Shown: in pieces, positions 14,728-23,367 of the stretch
Position numbering within the stretch: position 1 is the first letter of the stretch
Layout: each line of letters begins with the position of its first letter
From: an uncultured Desulfuromonadales bacterium
GTDB lineage: Bacteria; Desulfobacterota; Desulfuromonadia; Desulfuromonadales; Geopsychrobacteraceae
NCBI GenBank assembly: GCA_947259685.1
Contig: CAMYNC010000049.1
Location: 1 to 23,367, forward strand
Length of the DNA stretch: 23,367 bases
Reading direction: 5' to 3'
Translations under genes and position numbers: made by a program
The notes under the pieces: generated by a model
The model's input: the letters and a program-made list of their open reading frames with translations, nothing else
Told to the model about the DNA's origin: nothing
Database searches by the model: none

Positions 14728-15453
14728 TCAGAGGGTGAACTTATCACCCAGGTAAATTTCCCGCGCGATACTGCTTGAAGCAATCTGTTCCGGAGTCCCA
14801 TACTCAAGAACCTGACCCTGATTCAGGATGTAAGCCTGATCGCAAACCCCTAAGGTCTCACGTACGTTATGGTCAGAGATCAGAATTCCGATCCCCCGTT
14901 CCTTAAGCTGAAAGATAATATTCTGAATATCGATCACCGCAATCGGATCGATACCGGCAAAAGGCTCATCCAGCAGCAAAAAAGCCGGCTCCAGGACCAG
15001 CGAGCGGGCAATCTCAACCCGGCGTCGTTCGCCACCGGACAGGGCGTAACCGCGCGAGTTACGAATGTGAGCTATGCGTAAATCCTCCAGCAGCTCCTCC
15101 AGTCGCTGCTGACATTCGCCGGAAGTCAGTCCAAGGGTTTCCAGAATCGCCAGCAGGTTTTCTGCCACTGTCAGTTTGCGAAAGACCGAAGCCTCCTGTG
15201 GCAGATAGGAGATCCCCGAACGAGCCCTTCGATACATCGGCAGCTCGGTAATCTCCTGTTCGTCCAGATAAACCGCCCCGCGATCGGGCTTGGCAAGTCC
15301 GACCACCATGTAGAAGCTGGTGGTCTTGCCGGCCCCGTTGGGACCGAGCAGGCCGATCACCTCTCCGGATGAGACCTCCAGATCAACCCCATCGACAACA
15401 GTGCGACCGGAATAGGATTTCTGCAAACCGCAGGCTCTCAGGTTGCGCTTCAC
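14728..15453 (-). CDS. lptB: LPS export ABC transporter ATP-binding protein
   Basis: A 241-residue cytoplasmic ATPase that powers LPS extraction by LptFG. It has Walker [10 protein letters not shown] (37-45), a Q-loop near Q86, the ABC signature [14 protein letters not shown] (138-151), Walker B FLLLDEP (158-164) and the switch histidine in ISDHNVRET. Sequence and context identify LptB rather than a branched-chain amino-acid transporter ATPase. The start is GTG at 15453, overlapping the lptA stop as GTGA, with GGAG 6 bases upstream. LptF and LptG are not in this window. Confidence 0.96.
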   Translation of the reverse strand: MKRNLRACGLQKSYSGRTVVDGVDLEVSSGEVIGLLGPNGAGKTTSFYMVVGLAKPDRGAVYLDEQEITELPMYRRARSGISYLPQEASVFRKLTVAENLLAILETLGLTSGECQQRLEELLEDLRIAHIRNSRGYALSGGERRRVEIARSLVLEPAFLLLDEPFAGIDPIAVIDIQNIIFQLKERGIGILISDHNVRETLGVCDQAYILNQGQVLEYGTPEQIASSSIAREIYLGDKFTL

Positions 15454-15941
15454 TTTTGCTCCTGCTTGGGGAAAAAGATCGCCCGAACCCTTCCGTCGTC
15501 GCCACTTTTAACCAGACTGCGGTCCTCAAGGAGAAATACTGTGATTTCGTCTCCTGCGACCTGATTCTGCCCCTGATGAACTTTGGCGTTGCCGATTAAG
15601 ACCAGGATCCCCTCCTGGTCGCGATAAACCGCCCGATCAGCAGTTGCCGTCCGGTCCAGTTGGACCACCCGCACCTGCCCAAAAGCCTCCAGTCGATCGA
15701 TCTTATCCTCATCAGGCAGGGAATAAACCACCAGTTTGTCACAGTAAAGGCTCATATCACCTTGCTTGGCCACGACTTCTCCGGTGAAGATCGCCTGACG
15801 CTGCTGCTGCATCGCCTCCAGTGTTTGAGCAGTAATTTCTACCGGCAACCCAGAAGGTTGCGGCAGCCCCTCCTCTGTTGCGAAACCCTGCACTGGTACC
15901 AGCAAGCTATAAATCACCAACCACAGAAGCCATTTCTTCAA
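15450..15941 (-). CDS. lptA: LPS transport periplasmic bridge protein LptA
   Basis: A 163-residue OstA-like protein. A signal peptide (about 1-21, KKW then a hydrophobic core, cut after GFA) is followed by the beta-jellyroll repeats, including [27 protein letters not shown] strands (36-58) and the second strand set [21 protein letters not shown] in parts. LptA forms the periplasmic bridge that carries LPS to LptD. The start is TTG at 15941, overlapping the lptC stop as TTGA, with AAGG about 8 bases upstream; no in-frame ATG near the signal peptide is available. It lies between lptC and lptB, the standard order. Confidence 0.92.
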   Translation of the reverse strand: MKKWLLWLVIYSLLVPVQGFATEEGLPQPSGLPVEITAQTLEAMQQQRQAIFTGEVVAKQGDMSLYCDKLVVYSLPDEDKIDRLEAFGQVRVVQLDRTATADRAVYRDQEGILVLIGNAKVHQGQNQVAGDEITVFLLEDRSLVKSGDDGRVRAIFFPKQEQK

Positions 15942-16513
15942 GGTTCTGCCCTTTCCTTCTTTGCCGGAATCAACAACATCCAGACATTCTCCTTTACTTG
16001 CATACGGCCAGTGTCGATATCGACCTGCAAGCCGACCCCGGTCATTTCCATCTGCGGAGATAAAAACCGGATCGGCTCATCAGTACCCAACTGCCGCTGT
16101 TGATCATCGTAATGCAGGCGTTCGGTGAAAAGTTTCTCGCCCTTGGCAGTAACAACTTCGACCTGCCCCCAGACCTCGACCTGTCGTTCATCCTGTTTAA
16201 GCTGGCCATGCTGTGCCTTAAGCTGAATATCTCCAAATCGACCGGCATCGAACAAGGTCAAACGGACCGCCTCCAACAAAGCCTGACCATTCTCCCGTTC
16301 GTATCTGGCCTCATCGGCATCAAGAGTCCAACTGCGTTTGCCGCTCTCATTTTGCGTGTAATGCAATTCCTCAAGCGACAGATCAACCTGGCTCGGCAAG
16401 GCGTTGAGAAGCTCCTCGGGAGACTGCTGCAGAAAAAACCGCCAGACCATGATGCCGATCACTGCCACCGCAAGCAGGATCAATAAGGCCAGCAGTCTGC
16501 GCAGGTTAAGCAT
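15938..16513 (-). CDS. lptC: LPS export protein LptC
   Basis: A 191-residue protein with one N-terminal membrane anchor (about 5-27) and a periplasmic OstA-like domain. Features fitting LptC are GKRSWTLDADEARYE (58-72), the strand repeat GQVEVVTAKGEKLFTERLHYD and the C-terminal GVGLQVDIDTGRMQV. LptC links the inner-membrane LptBFG complex to LptA. The sequence is divergent, as is usual for this family, but size, topology and position before lptA make the call secure. GGGGG lies 5 bases before the ATG. A candidate promoter lies immediately upstream. Confidence 0.9.
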   Translation of the reverse strand: MLNLRRLLALLILLAVAVIGIMVWRFFLQQSPEELLNALPSQVDLSLEELHYTQNESGKRSWTLDADEARYERENGQALLEAVRLTLFDAGRFGDIQLKAQHGQLKQDERQVEVWGQVEVVTAKGEKLFTERLHYDDQQRQLGTDEPIRFLSPQMEMTGVGLQVDIDTGRMQVKENVWMLLIPAKKERAEP

Positions 16514-16536
16514 TCTTGCCCCCTAGCTTGAGCGAT

Positions 16537-16565
16537 TTTATAGCACCACAACCGAGCATTGTAGA
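16537..16565 (-). promoter_or_regulatory. Candidate sigma-70 promoter of lptC-lptA-lptB
   Basis: On the - strand TCTACA (16560-16565, 4 of 6), a 17-base spacer and TATAAA (16537-16542, 5 of 6) with an extended TG before the -10. Predicted start near 16530 gives a leader of about 17 bases. It lies in the 65-base gap between kdsC and lptC, so it would uncouple LPS export from KDO synthesis. Confidence 0.45.
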
Positions 16566-16578
16566 TATTTTTTAACTA

Positions 16579-17097
16579 TCAAGCTTCAAAGTAACGACAG
16601 GTAAGCTCGTCCCAATGCCCCGTCTGCTTTAACAACAGATCGCAAATTTCCCTTACGGCGCCGCGCCCCCCAGGCTTTGAGGTGACAAAATCGACCAATG
16701 GCAGCAAGTCGGGGACCGCATCGGCTACGGTTGCGCTGAAACCGACCCGCCGCAGAATCGGCAGGTCGACCACATCATCGCCAACATAGGCGACCTGGTC
16801 ATCGCAAAGGCCCTGATCGGCGAGAATCTCCTCATAGGGGCCAAGCTTGGTCAAGGCTTTCTGGTAGAGGATTTCAATCCCCAGTTCAGCTGCTCGCTTA
16901 ACGACCACTTCAGACTGGCGCCCAGTAATGATTCCGACCTGAATTCCGGCCCGTTGCAGCAATTTCAGCCCATGTCCGTCTTTGACGTCAAAGGCTTTCA
17001 ATTCATTGCCCTGACAGTCGTAAATAATCCGTCCATCGGTCAGCACGCCATCGACATCGAGCAGCAGCAGTTTAATTTTCTTGAGTTTTTCCTGCAT
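16579..17097 (-). CDS. kdsC: 3-deoxy-D-manno-octulosonate 8-phosphate phosphatase
   Basis: A 172-residue HAD-superfamily phosphatase without a cap domain, which removes phosphate from KDO-8-phosphate. Motif I is LLLDVDGVLTDG with nucleophile D14 and acid D16, motif II is IITGR (57-61), and motif IV is GDDVVDLP (107-114 region). The short, capless form that assembles as a tetramer is typical of KdsC. Its ATG overlaps the kdsD stop by one base (TGATG), so translation is probably coupled. It sits between kdsD and lptC as in other Gram-negatives. Confidence 0.95.
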   Translation of the reverse strand: MQEKLKKIKLLLLDVDGVLTDGRIIYDCQGNELKAFDVKDGHGLKLLQRAGIQVGIITGRQSEVVVKRAAELGIEILYQKALTKLGPYEEILADQGLCDDQVAYVGDDVVDLPILRRVGFSATVADAVPDLLPLVDFVTSKPGGRGAVREICDLLLKQTGHWDELTCRYFEA

Positions 17098-18080
17098 CAG
17101 ACGACCCCCGACTTAAGCAGGTCGTGCAGGTGTACAACACCGACCGGAATCGTTCCCTCGTCATCATCGAAGACGAATAACGAAGTAATCGAGTGTGACT
17201 CCATAATCTGCAGCGCTTTGGCCGCCAGATTCCGACGCAAAATCCGCTTCGGCGAGCGGGTCATCACCTCTGAAATCGGCAGTTGCAAGCTTTCCAGACC
17301 CTTTTCCATGATACGCCGCAGGTCACCGTCGGTAAACACGCCGAGCAGGTTTTTCTCAGCATCGACAATCCCGGTCACCCCCAGCTTTTTGCTGGTAATT
17401 TCGAACAGGGCGTTACGCAACAAGGTCTGCGGCGCCACCAAAGGCACATCTTTACCGGTGTGCATCAGATCTTCCACCCGCAGCAGTAGTTTTTTGCCGA
17501 GGGTGCCACCGGGATGAAAAAGCGCAAAGTCTTCGGCCTTGAAGCCTCGCTCCACCAGCAGCGCGACCGCCAATGCGTCTCCCATCGCCAGGGTCGCGGT
17601 CGTACTGGCTGTCGGTGCCAGCCCGAGAGGACAGGCTTCTTCAGCAACGCTGATATCCAGATGCACATCCCCGGCTATTGCCAGAGTACTCTTGGGATTC
17701 CCGGACATTGACACCAGCGGCAGTCCCATCCGCTTGATGACCGGCAGAATTCGGCAGACCTCTTCGGTTTCTCCGGAGTTGGAAATGGCAATCACCACAT
17801 CCCCTTTGGCCAGCATGCCGAGATCGCCATGAATCCCTTCAGCGGGATGGAGAAAAAAGGTTGGCGTACCGGTCGAAGCCATGGTCGCGGCAATCTTCTG
17901 GCAGATCAACCCGGACTTACCCATGCCGGTGACCACCACCTTCCCCTGGCAGGCCAGGATCAATTCCACCGCCTTGGAAAAATCTCCATTGAGCCGGGAC
18001 TTCAAGGCTAAAATTGCATCGGCTTCGATCTGCAAAACATCTTTGGCGGTCTCGATCAGCAACTCTCTGCTCCTGCGCAT
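17097..18080 (-). CDS. kdsD: Arabinose-5-phosphate isomerase (KdsD/KpsF family)
   Basis: A 327-residue enzyme that converts ribulose-5-phosphate to arabinose-5-phosphate, the first committed precursor of KDO. An N-terminal SIS sugar isomerase domain carries VVTGMGKSGLICQKIA (49-64), EGIHGDLGM (81-89) and AISNSGETEE (98-107). Two CBS domains follow (about 205-327). The start is uncertain: the ATG at 18080 has no well-spaced ribosome-binding site and overlaps kdsA by 25 bases, while a TTG at 18062 has AGGAG 7 bases upstream and overlaps kdsA by only 7 bases. The shorter 321-residue form fits family starts at least as well. Confidence 0.95.
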   Translation of the reverse strand: MRRSRELLIETAKDVLQIEADAILALKSRLNGDFSKAVELILACQGKVVVTGMGKSGLICQKIAATMASTGTPTFFLHPAEGIHGDLGMLAKGDVVIAISNSGETEEVCRILPVIKRMGLPLVSMSGNPKSTLAIAGDVHLDISVAEEACPLGLAPTASTTATLAMGDALAVALLVERGFKAEDFALFHPGGTLGKKLLLRVEDLMHTGKDVPLVAPQTLLRNALFEITSKKLGVTGIVDAEKNLLGVFTDGDLRRIMEKGLESLQLPISEVMTRSPKRILRRNLAAKALQIMESHSITSLFVFDDDEGTIPVGVVHLHDLLKSGVV

Positions 18081-18901
18081 TCCTGCTTGAAAATGGCATC
18101 GATTGCCAACACCTGCTGTAGCATCGCCTTGACTTGATCAAGCGGCAGCGAGTTCGGGCCATCGCAGAGGGCTTGGTCGGGGTTTTCATGAACTTCCCAG
18201 AACAACCCATCTATGCCGGTCGCTGCGGCAGCGCGAGACAAGGCGCCAACATATTGACGCTGACCTGAGGAAGCACCGCCGGCACCGCCAGGCAGCTGCA
18301 CCGAGTGGGTGGCATCAAAAATCACCGGGTAACCCATCTCACGCATGATCACCAGAGAACGCATGTCGGTGACCAGGTTGTTGTAACCGAAAGAAGCCCC
18401 GCGCTCAGTCAGCAGAACCTGATCATTGCCGGTCGAGACAATTTTGTTGATGCCATGCTCAACATCCCAGGGCGCCAAGAACTGCCCCTTTTTCAGGTTG
18501 ATCGGCTTGCCGGTCTTTCCGGCTGCGACCAACAGGTCGGTCTGGCGGCTTAAAAAGGCCGGGACCTGCAGAATATCCAGGACATCGGCAGCGGCCGCGA
18601 CCTGGCTGACGTCATGCACATCGGAGATCACCGGAAGGGCAAACTGGGTACGGACCTTTTCGAGAATCCGCAAACCCTCGTCGATTCCAGGGCCACGATA
18701 AGAACTGACCGAAGTGCGATTGGCCTTGTCATAAGATGCCTTGAAAATCAGTCCGCAACCAAGCTCGCTGGTGAGGACTTTGAGCCGCTCGGCAATCCGC
18801 AGGGTCATCGCCTCATCTTCAATGGCACAGGGGCCGGCGATGAGAACGAGCGGCTGTTGGCCGCCGAAGCAGGTGGAGCCGACTGGAATTTGCTTCATCA
18901 T
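18056..18901 (-). CDS. kdsA: KDO-8-phosphate synthase, metal-dependent type
   Basis: A 281-residue enzyme that joins PEP and arabinose-5-phosphate to form KDO-8-phosphate. Motifs are IAGPCAIE (21-28), FKASYDKANR (53-62), PAFLSRQTDL (114-123) and ATHSVQLPGG (197-206). C25, H199, E236 and D247 match the spacing of the four metal ligands of the Aquifex enzyme, whereas E. coli KdsA has Asn in place of that Cys and needs no metal; this is therefore a metal-dependent (class II) KdsA. AGGAG lies 6 bases before the first of two adjacent ATGs. It begins 3 bases after the pyrG stop. Confidence 0.97.
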   Translation of the reverse strand: MMKQIPVGSTCFGGQQPLVLIAGPCAIEDEAMTLRIAERLKVLTSELGCGLIFKASYDKANRTSVSSYRGPGIDEGLRILEKVRTQFALPVISDVHDVSQVAAAADVLDILQVPAFLSRQTDLLVAAGKTGKPINLKKGQFLAPWDVEHGINKIVSTGNDQVLLTERGASFGYNNLVTDMRSLVIMREMGYPVIFDATHSVQLPGGAGGASSGQRQYVGALSRAAAATGIDGLFWEVHENPDQALCDGPNSLPLDQVKAMLQQVLAIDAIFKQECAGAESC

Positions 18902-18904
18902 GGC

Positions 18905-20569
<1,665 letters not shown>

Positions 20570-20689
20570 CTACAGAACCTTCCGAAGGCGGGCGAAAGAC
20601 TGATTCTACACAGAAACAGGAGCGAAGAAAACCCCGATCATGCAAAAAACCGTCCATTCTCGTTAAATGCGAATAAGGTACTGTTTTCG

Positions 20690-21451
20690 CTAGTTGTTTT
20701 TCACAGTCATTAACCGGGCAACCCGTTCCAGATCCTCAGGGGTATCGACCCCGTGGCAATCGAATTCGGTTTCCGCCACATGCAGCCTCACGCCATGCTC
20801 AAGAGCCCGCAGTTGTTCAAGATTTTCCAATTCTTCCAATGGGGTTTTCGGCAGGGTCGGATACTGCAACAAAAACTCGCGCCGGTACACATAGAGACCG
20901 ATATGCCGAAAATAACCGAGTTGCGACAATTGTTCGGCCAACTGTTCGCGGGTCAGATCTCGCGCCCAGGGAATCGGCGCGCGCGAAAAATAAAGGGCCA
21001 AGCCTTGATAGTCCTTGACTACCTTGACCACGTTGGGGCTGAACAGGTCGTCAATCTGCTCAATACGGCCAGCCAGAGTCCCCATTTTAATACTTGCATC
21101 CTGCTGGAGTGGCGCCACGGCCTGATCGATCATCTGCGGGTCGAGCAATGGCTCATCGCCCTGCACGTTGACAATCAGCTCGGCGTCGATCCGGGCGGCA
21201 ACTTCGGCCAACCGATCGGTTCCGGTGGGATGGTCGGCCCGGGTCAACAGCACCTCACCACCGAAATCCCTTACTACAGTTTCAATCCGGCTATCATCAG
21301 TAGCGACGATCACCCGTTCGACACTGGTTGCCTGTCCAACCTGGCGGCAGACATGCTGAATCATGGGCAGACCGTTAATCAATGCCAGCGGTTTACCAGG
21401 AAAACGGCTCGACGCGTAGCGGGCTGGGATGATCGCGGTCGCTTTTTCCAT
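20690..21451 (-). CDS. kdsB: 3-deoxy-manno-octulosonate cytidylyltransferase (CMP-KDO synthetase)
   Basis: A 253-residue cytosolic enzyme that activates KDO with CTP to CMP-KDO for lipid A glycosylation. The nucleotide-binding start AIIPARYASSRFPGKPL (7-23) and INVQGDEPLLDPQMI are family signatures, and length is close to the E. coli enzyme (248). The ATG at 21451 has AAAGGA 7 bases upstream; a TTG ten codons earlier has no such support. It is first in the KDO gene run and precedes pyrG by 183 bases. A promoter lies in the gap before it. Confidence 0.96.
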   Translation of the reverse strand: MEKATAIIPARYASSRFPGKPLALINGLPMIQHVCRQVGQATSVERVIVATDDSRIETVVRDFGGEVLLTRADHPTGTDRLAEVAARIDAELIVNVQGDEPLLDPQMIDQAVAPLQQDASIKMGTLAGRIEQIDDLFSPNVVKVVKDYQGLALYFSRAPIPWARDLTREQLAEQLSQLGYFRHIGLYVYRREFLLQYPTLPKTPLEELENLEQLRALEHGVRLHVAETEFDCHGVDTPEDLERVARLMTVKNN

Positions 21452-21489
21452 ACTGATGTCCTTTGCTTTAACATTGCCCAAAATGAACG

Positions 21490-21518
21490 ATACTTGCGCG
21501 AATCAGCGGGTATGTCAA
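21490..21518 (-). promoter_or_regulatory. Candidate sigma-70 promoter of kdsB
   Basis: A perfect TTGACA (21513-21518 on the - strand) is followed by 17 bases and AAGTAT (21490-21495, 3 of 6). Predicted start near 21483 leaves a leader of about 32 bases. The -35 is excellent and the -10 weak, so confidence is moderate. Confidence 0.45.
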
Positions 21519-21551
21519 TCGACAATTCCAAGCGGCGCCACGACAGCCACT

Positions 21552-23312
21552 TCAGACCTCTCGGGGGAGAATTAATCGTGCGATCCGCTTGGTCAGAGAA
21601 TAGATCCGCTTCAGTTTGTCGGTGACCTCAAATTCCATCTGCAAAGTTTCTAGCCGCTCCAGACCACTGGCCGCCAGGCTCTCAGACTTACGTCGGAAGG
21701 CAGCTTCAACTCCCTGATTGATCGCGTTACGTAGCGCAATCACTTCCTGAGCTGCCCGCTGGTCATTATCGACAATGGCTCGAACCGAGGCCTCCAAAGC
21801 AAGGTAAACCTCTTCATGCAGGGTTGAAAGAATGATCAGTGTGGTCTCACTTGGCTGAAGATTGTGCTGAATCATCTTTAAGCCGAGTTCAGACAAGTCG
21901 GTTTCCAGCACATCACCAATACTTTCCAGAGTATCCGTAGCCTGCGACAGCTGGTAATACTCCTGCGCTTCAGCATTGGTCAGCTGCCGTTTTCCAACCC
22001 TACTCAGATAGGCAATAATTTCAGCATGCAGAATATCCGCCGCATCGTCCGCTTTTTCGATCTCGCGAAACATTTCGATATCGCGGTTCTCTAATGCCCG
22101 GCGCGACATTGCCAGCATCAACTGAATCTGTTGCCCTAACTGGCCAATCTCCAACCGGACCAGATTGAGAGCCGCAGTCGGAGTGTCAAGCAGCTGTTCA
22201 TCGAGATACTTCGGTTTAACGATCGCCTGCCCAACCTTCCGCTCTCGTTCCGGGACCAATCGGGTCACCAGCCTGGCCAACAGGGGAGTAAAGCCGATAA
22301 ACAGCAAGGTATTGGCAACATTAAACAAGCTGTTGGCATTGGCAATCTGCCGCGGGGTTTCTGCGGCCTTTCTGGCAAAACCGATCAGCTCTGGATGCTG
22401 TGGAGAAACCTGCAGGGCCAGGGTCGCCAACTGATCGACAAAGCCGATCCAGATCAGGACTCCAGCAAGATTAAAAATGACATGCACCACCGCCGCTCGC
22501 ACCGCTTGCCGGGGTTTCCCAAGTGAAGCGAGTAACGCTGTGACACAGGTGCCGATATTGGCTCCAAGGGCGAGGGCTATCCCCGCCGGCAGGGCGATAA
22601 ACCCCTGACTGGCCATGACGATGACAATTCCGGTGGTTGCCGATGAGGATTGCACCAGAGCAGTAAACAAGCCCCCGACCAAAATACCGAAGAAGGGATT
22701 CTCCATCTGCACCATCAACTCGAGAAAGGGTTGAAAGCTGCGCAGCGGATGCATGGTTTCGCTCATAACGTTCATGCCGAAGAAGACCAACCCCAGCCCC
22801 AGCAGAATGCCACCGTAATGCTTGAACCTCTCCTGGCGGGACAGAAACAGACAGGCGAAACCGACCGCGATAAACGCCAAAGCCAGCTTGGTAACTTTAA
22901 AGGCCACGATTTGCGCAGTGATCGTGGTGCCGATGTTCGCCCCCATGATGACGCCGATCGACTGGCCGAGGCTCATCAGCCCGGCACTGACGAAACCGAC
23001 CACCAGCACCGTGGTAACCGACGAGGACTGGATCACCGCAGTCACCAGGGCGCCAACGATCGCACCGCTAAAGCGGTTGGAAGTCAGCTTGGCCAGAATG
23101 CCCTGCAACTGTGCCCCGGCAGCGGCCTTGAGGGAATCGGTCATCTGCTCCATACCGAGCAGAAACAGTGCCAGTCCACCGAAAACCCCCATGGTCATGC
23201 TGCCCCAGGCCAGTTCAGCAGGAGGGATATCAGCCGCCCAAAGAATCAGCGGGAAAAATAACCAAGGTAAAAGAAGGGTAATTTTTTGCAGAGATGATCG
23301 GCCGATACTCAT
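21552..23312 (-). CDS. Na/Pi-cotransporter family protein with PhoU-like C-terminal domain
   Basis: A 586-residue inner-membrane protein. Two inverted-repeat Na/Pi cotransporter (PF02690-type) units carry QSSSVTT (95-101) with GANIGTT (124-130) and QSSSATT (221-227) with GANIGT (250-255), the signature pairs of the NptA/YjbB family. From about residue 370 the protein is soluble and helical, resembling a PhoU domain. The N-terminus (11-27) is a hydrophobic helix or signal-like segment. The ATG at 23312 is chosen because AGGAG lies 8 bases upstream; a TTG 13 codons earlier lacks this. Family members move phosphate with sodium, some outward. It lies 100 bases before kdsB and is probably a separate transcript. 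Confidence 0.92.
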   Translation of the reverse strand: MSIGRSSLQKITLLLPWLFFPLILWAADIPPAELAWGSMTMGVFGGLALFLLGMEQMTDSLKAAAGAQLQGILAKLTSNRFSGAIVGALVTAVIQSSSVTTVLVVGFVSAGLMSLGQSIGVIMGANIGTTITAQIVAFKVTKLALAFIAVGFACLFLSRQERFKHYGGILLGLGLVFFGMNVMSETMHPLRSFQPFLELMVQMENPFFGILVGGLFTALVQSSSATTGIVIVMASQGFIALPAGIALALGANIGTCVTALLASLGKPRQAVRAAVVHVIFNLAGVLIWIGFVDQLATLALQVSPQHPELIGFARKAAETPRQIANANSLFNVANTLLFIGFTPLLARLVTRLVPERERKVGQAIVKPKYLDEQLLDTPTAALNLVRLEIGQLGQQIQLMLAMSRRALENRDIEMFREIEKADDAADILHAEIIAYLSRVGKRQLTNAEAQEYYQLSQATDTLESIGDVLETDLSELGLKMIQHNLQPSETTLIILSTLHEEVYLALEASVRAIVDNDQRAAQEVIALRNAINQGVEAAFRRKSESLAASGLERLETLQMEFEVTDKLKRIYSLTKRIARLILPREV

Positions 23313-23350
23313 AGTTCTGTCTCCTGATCGATACAGGCTCTGAACTATCA

Positions 23351-23356
23351 AGTATA
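23351..23356 (-). promoter_or_regulatory. Candidate -10 element of the Na/Pi transporter gene
   Basis: TATACT on the - strand (5 of 6) would start transcription near 23344, giving a leader of about 32 bases. The matching -35 hexamer would lie beyond the right end of the window, so this cannot be confirmed here. Confidence 0.3.
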
Positions 23357-23367
23357 ACTGACTTTCA

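Noticed and set aside
20753..21625. Long + strand open frame opposite kdsB and the Na/Pi gene end
   Set aside because: It runs across two well-supported - strand genes and the promoter between them and shows no family motif.

Overview
The window looks like a chromosomal core region of a Desulfuromonadales-type bacterium (Geobacter, Pelobacter or Desulfuromonas relatives). The evidence is the gene order lptC-lptA-lptB-rpoN-hpf-ptsN-hprK-rapZ followed by mannose-class PTS genes, a long-form HPF, a metal-dependent type KdsA and moderate GC content. This is inferred from gene content; there is no rRNA or other species marker in the window. I found no mobile element, CRISPR array, tRNA, rRNA or prophage gene. 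No stretch longer than 300 bases lacks a gene; the longest gap is 212 bases (1624-1835).

Left part (1-4330). The last codons of a sensor histidine kinase are followed by a receiver-only response regulator and a PpiB-type cyclophilin, all on the + strand. A small cysteine-rich C_GCAxxG_C_C protein is on the - strand, divergent from mntP (Mn efflux). Downstream of mntP are aguA and aguB, which convert agmatine to putrescine via N-carbamoylputrescine. Two convergent gene ends are marked by strong hairpins (1144-1175 and 4333-4362).

Right part (4383-23312). Twenty-one genes all lie on the - strand and are read from right to left. A Na/Pi-cotransporter family protein comes first, then the complete CMP-KDO route (kdsB, kdsA, kdsD, kdsC) with pyrG, which makes the CTP that KdsB uses. 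Next are the LPS export genes lptC, lptA and lptB, then rpoN (sigma-54), hpf (ribosome hibernation) and ptsN (EIIA-Ntr). These are followed by hprK, rapZ, a complete mannose-class PTS permease (EIIA, EIIB, EIIC, EIID), ptsH (HPr), ptsI (EI) and finally metK. Many neighbours overlap by 1 to 25 bases, often with TTG or GTG starts at 4-base stop/start overlaps, which suggests translational coupling. Internal promoters and hairpins probably subdivide the block.

How it fits together. The centre of the block is a phosphorelay: EI to HPr, which can then serve both EIIA-Man/EIIB and EIIA-Ntr. HPr keeps both the His15 and Ser46 sites, and HprK is encoded here. RapZ, which in enterobacteria controls amino-sugar supply, sits inside this unit, and LPS/KDO synthesis and export genes lie upstream. 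No sugar-catabolic gene accompanies the permease, so its substrate and role are the most open biological question here. Most genes belong to well-known families; I see no clearly undescribed system.
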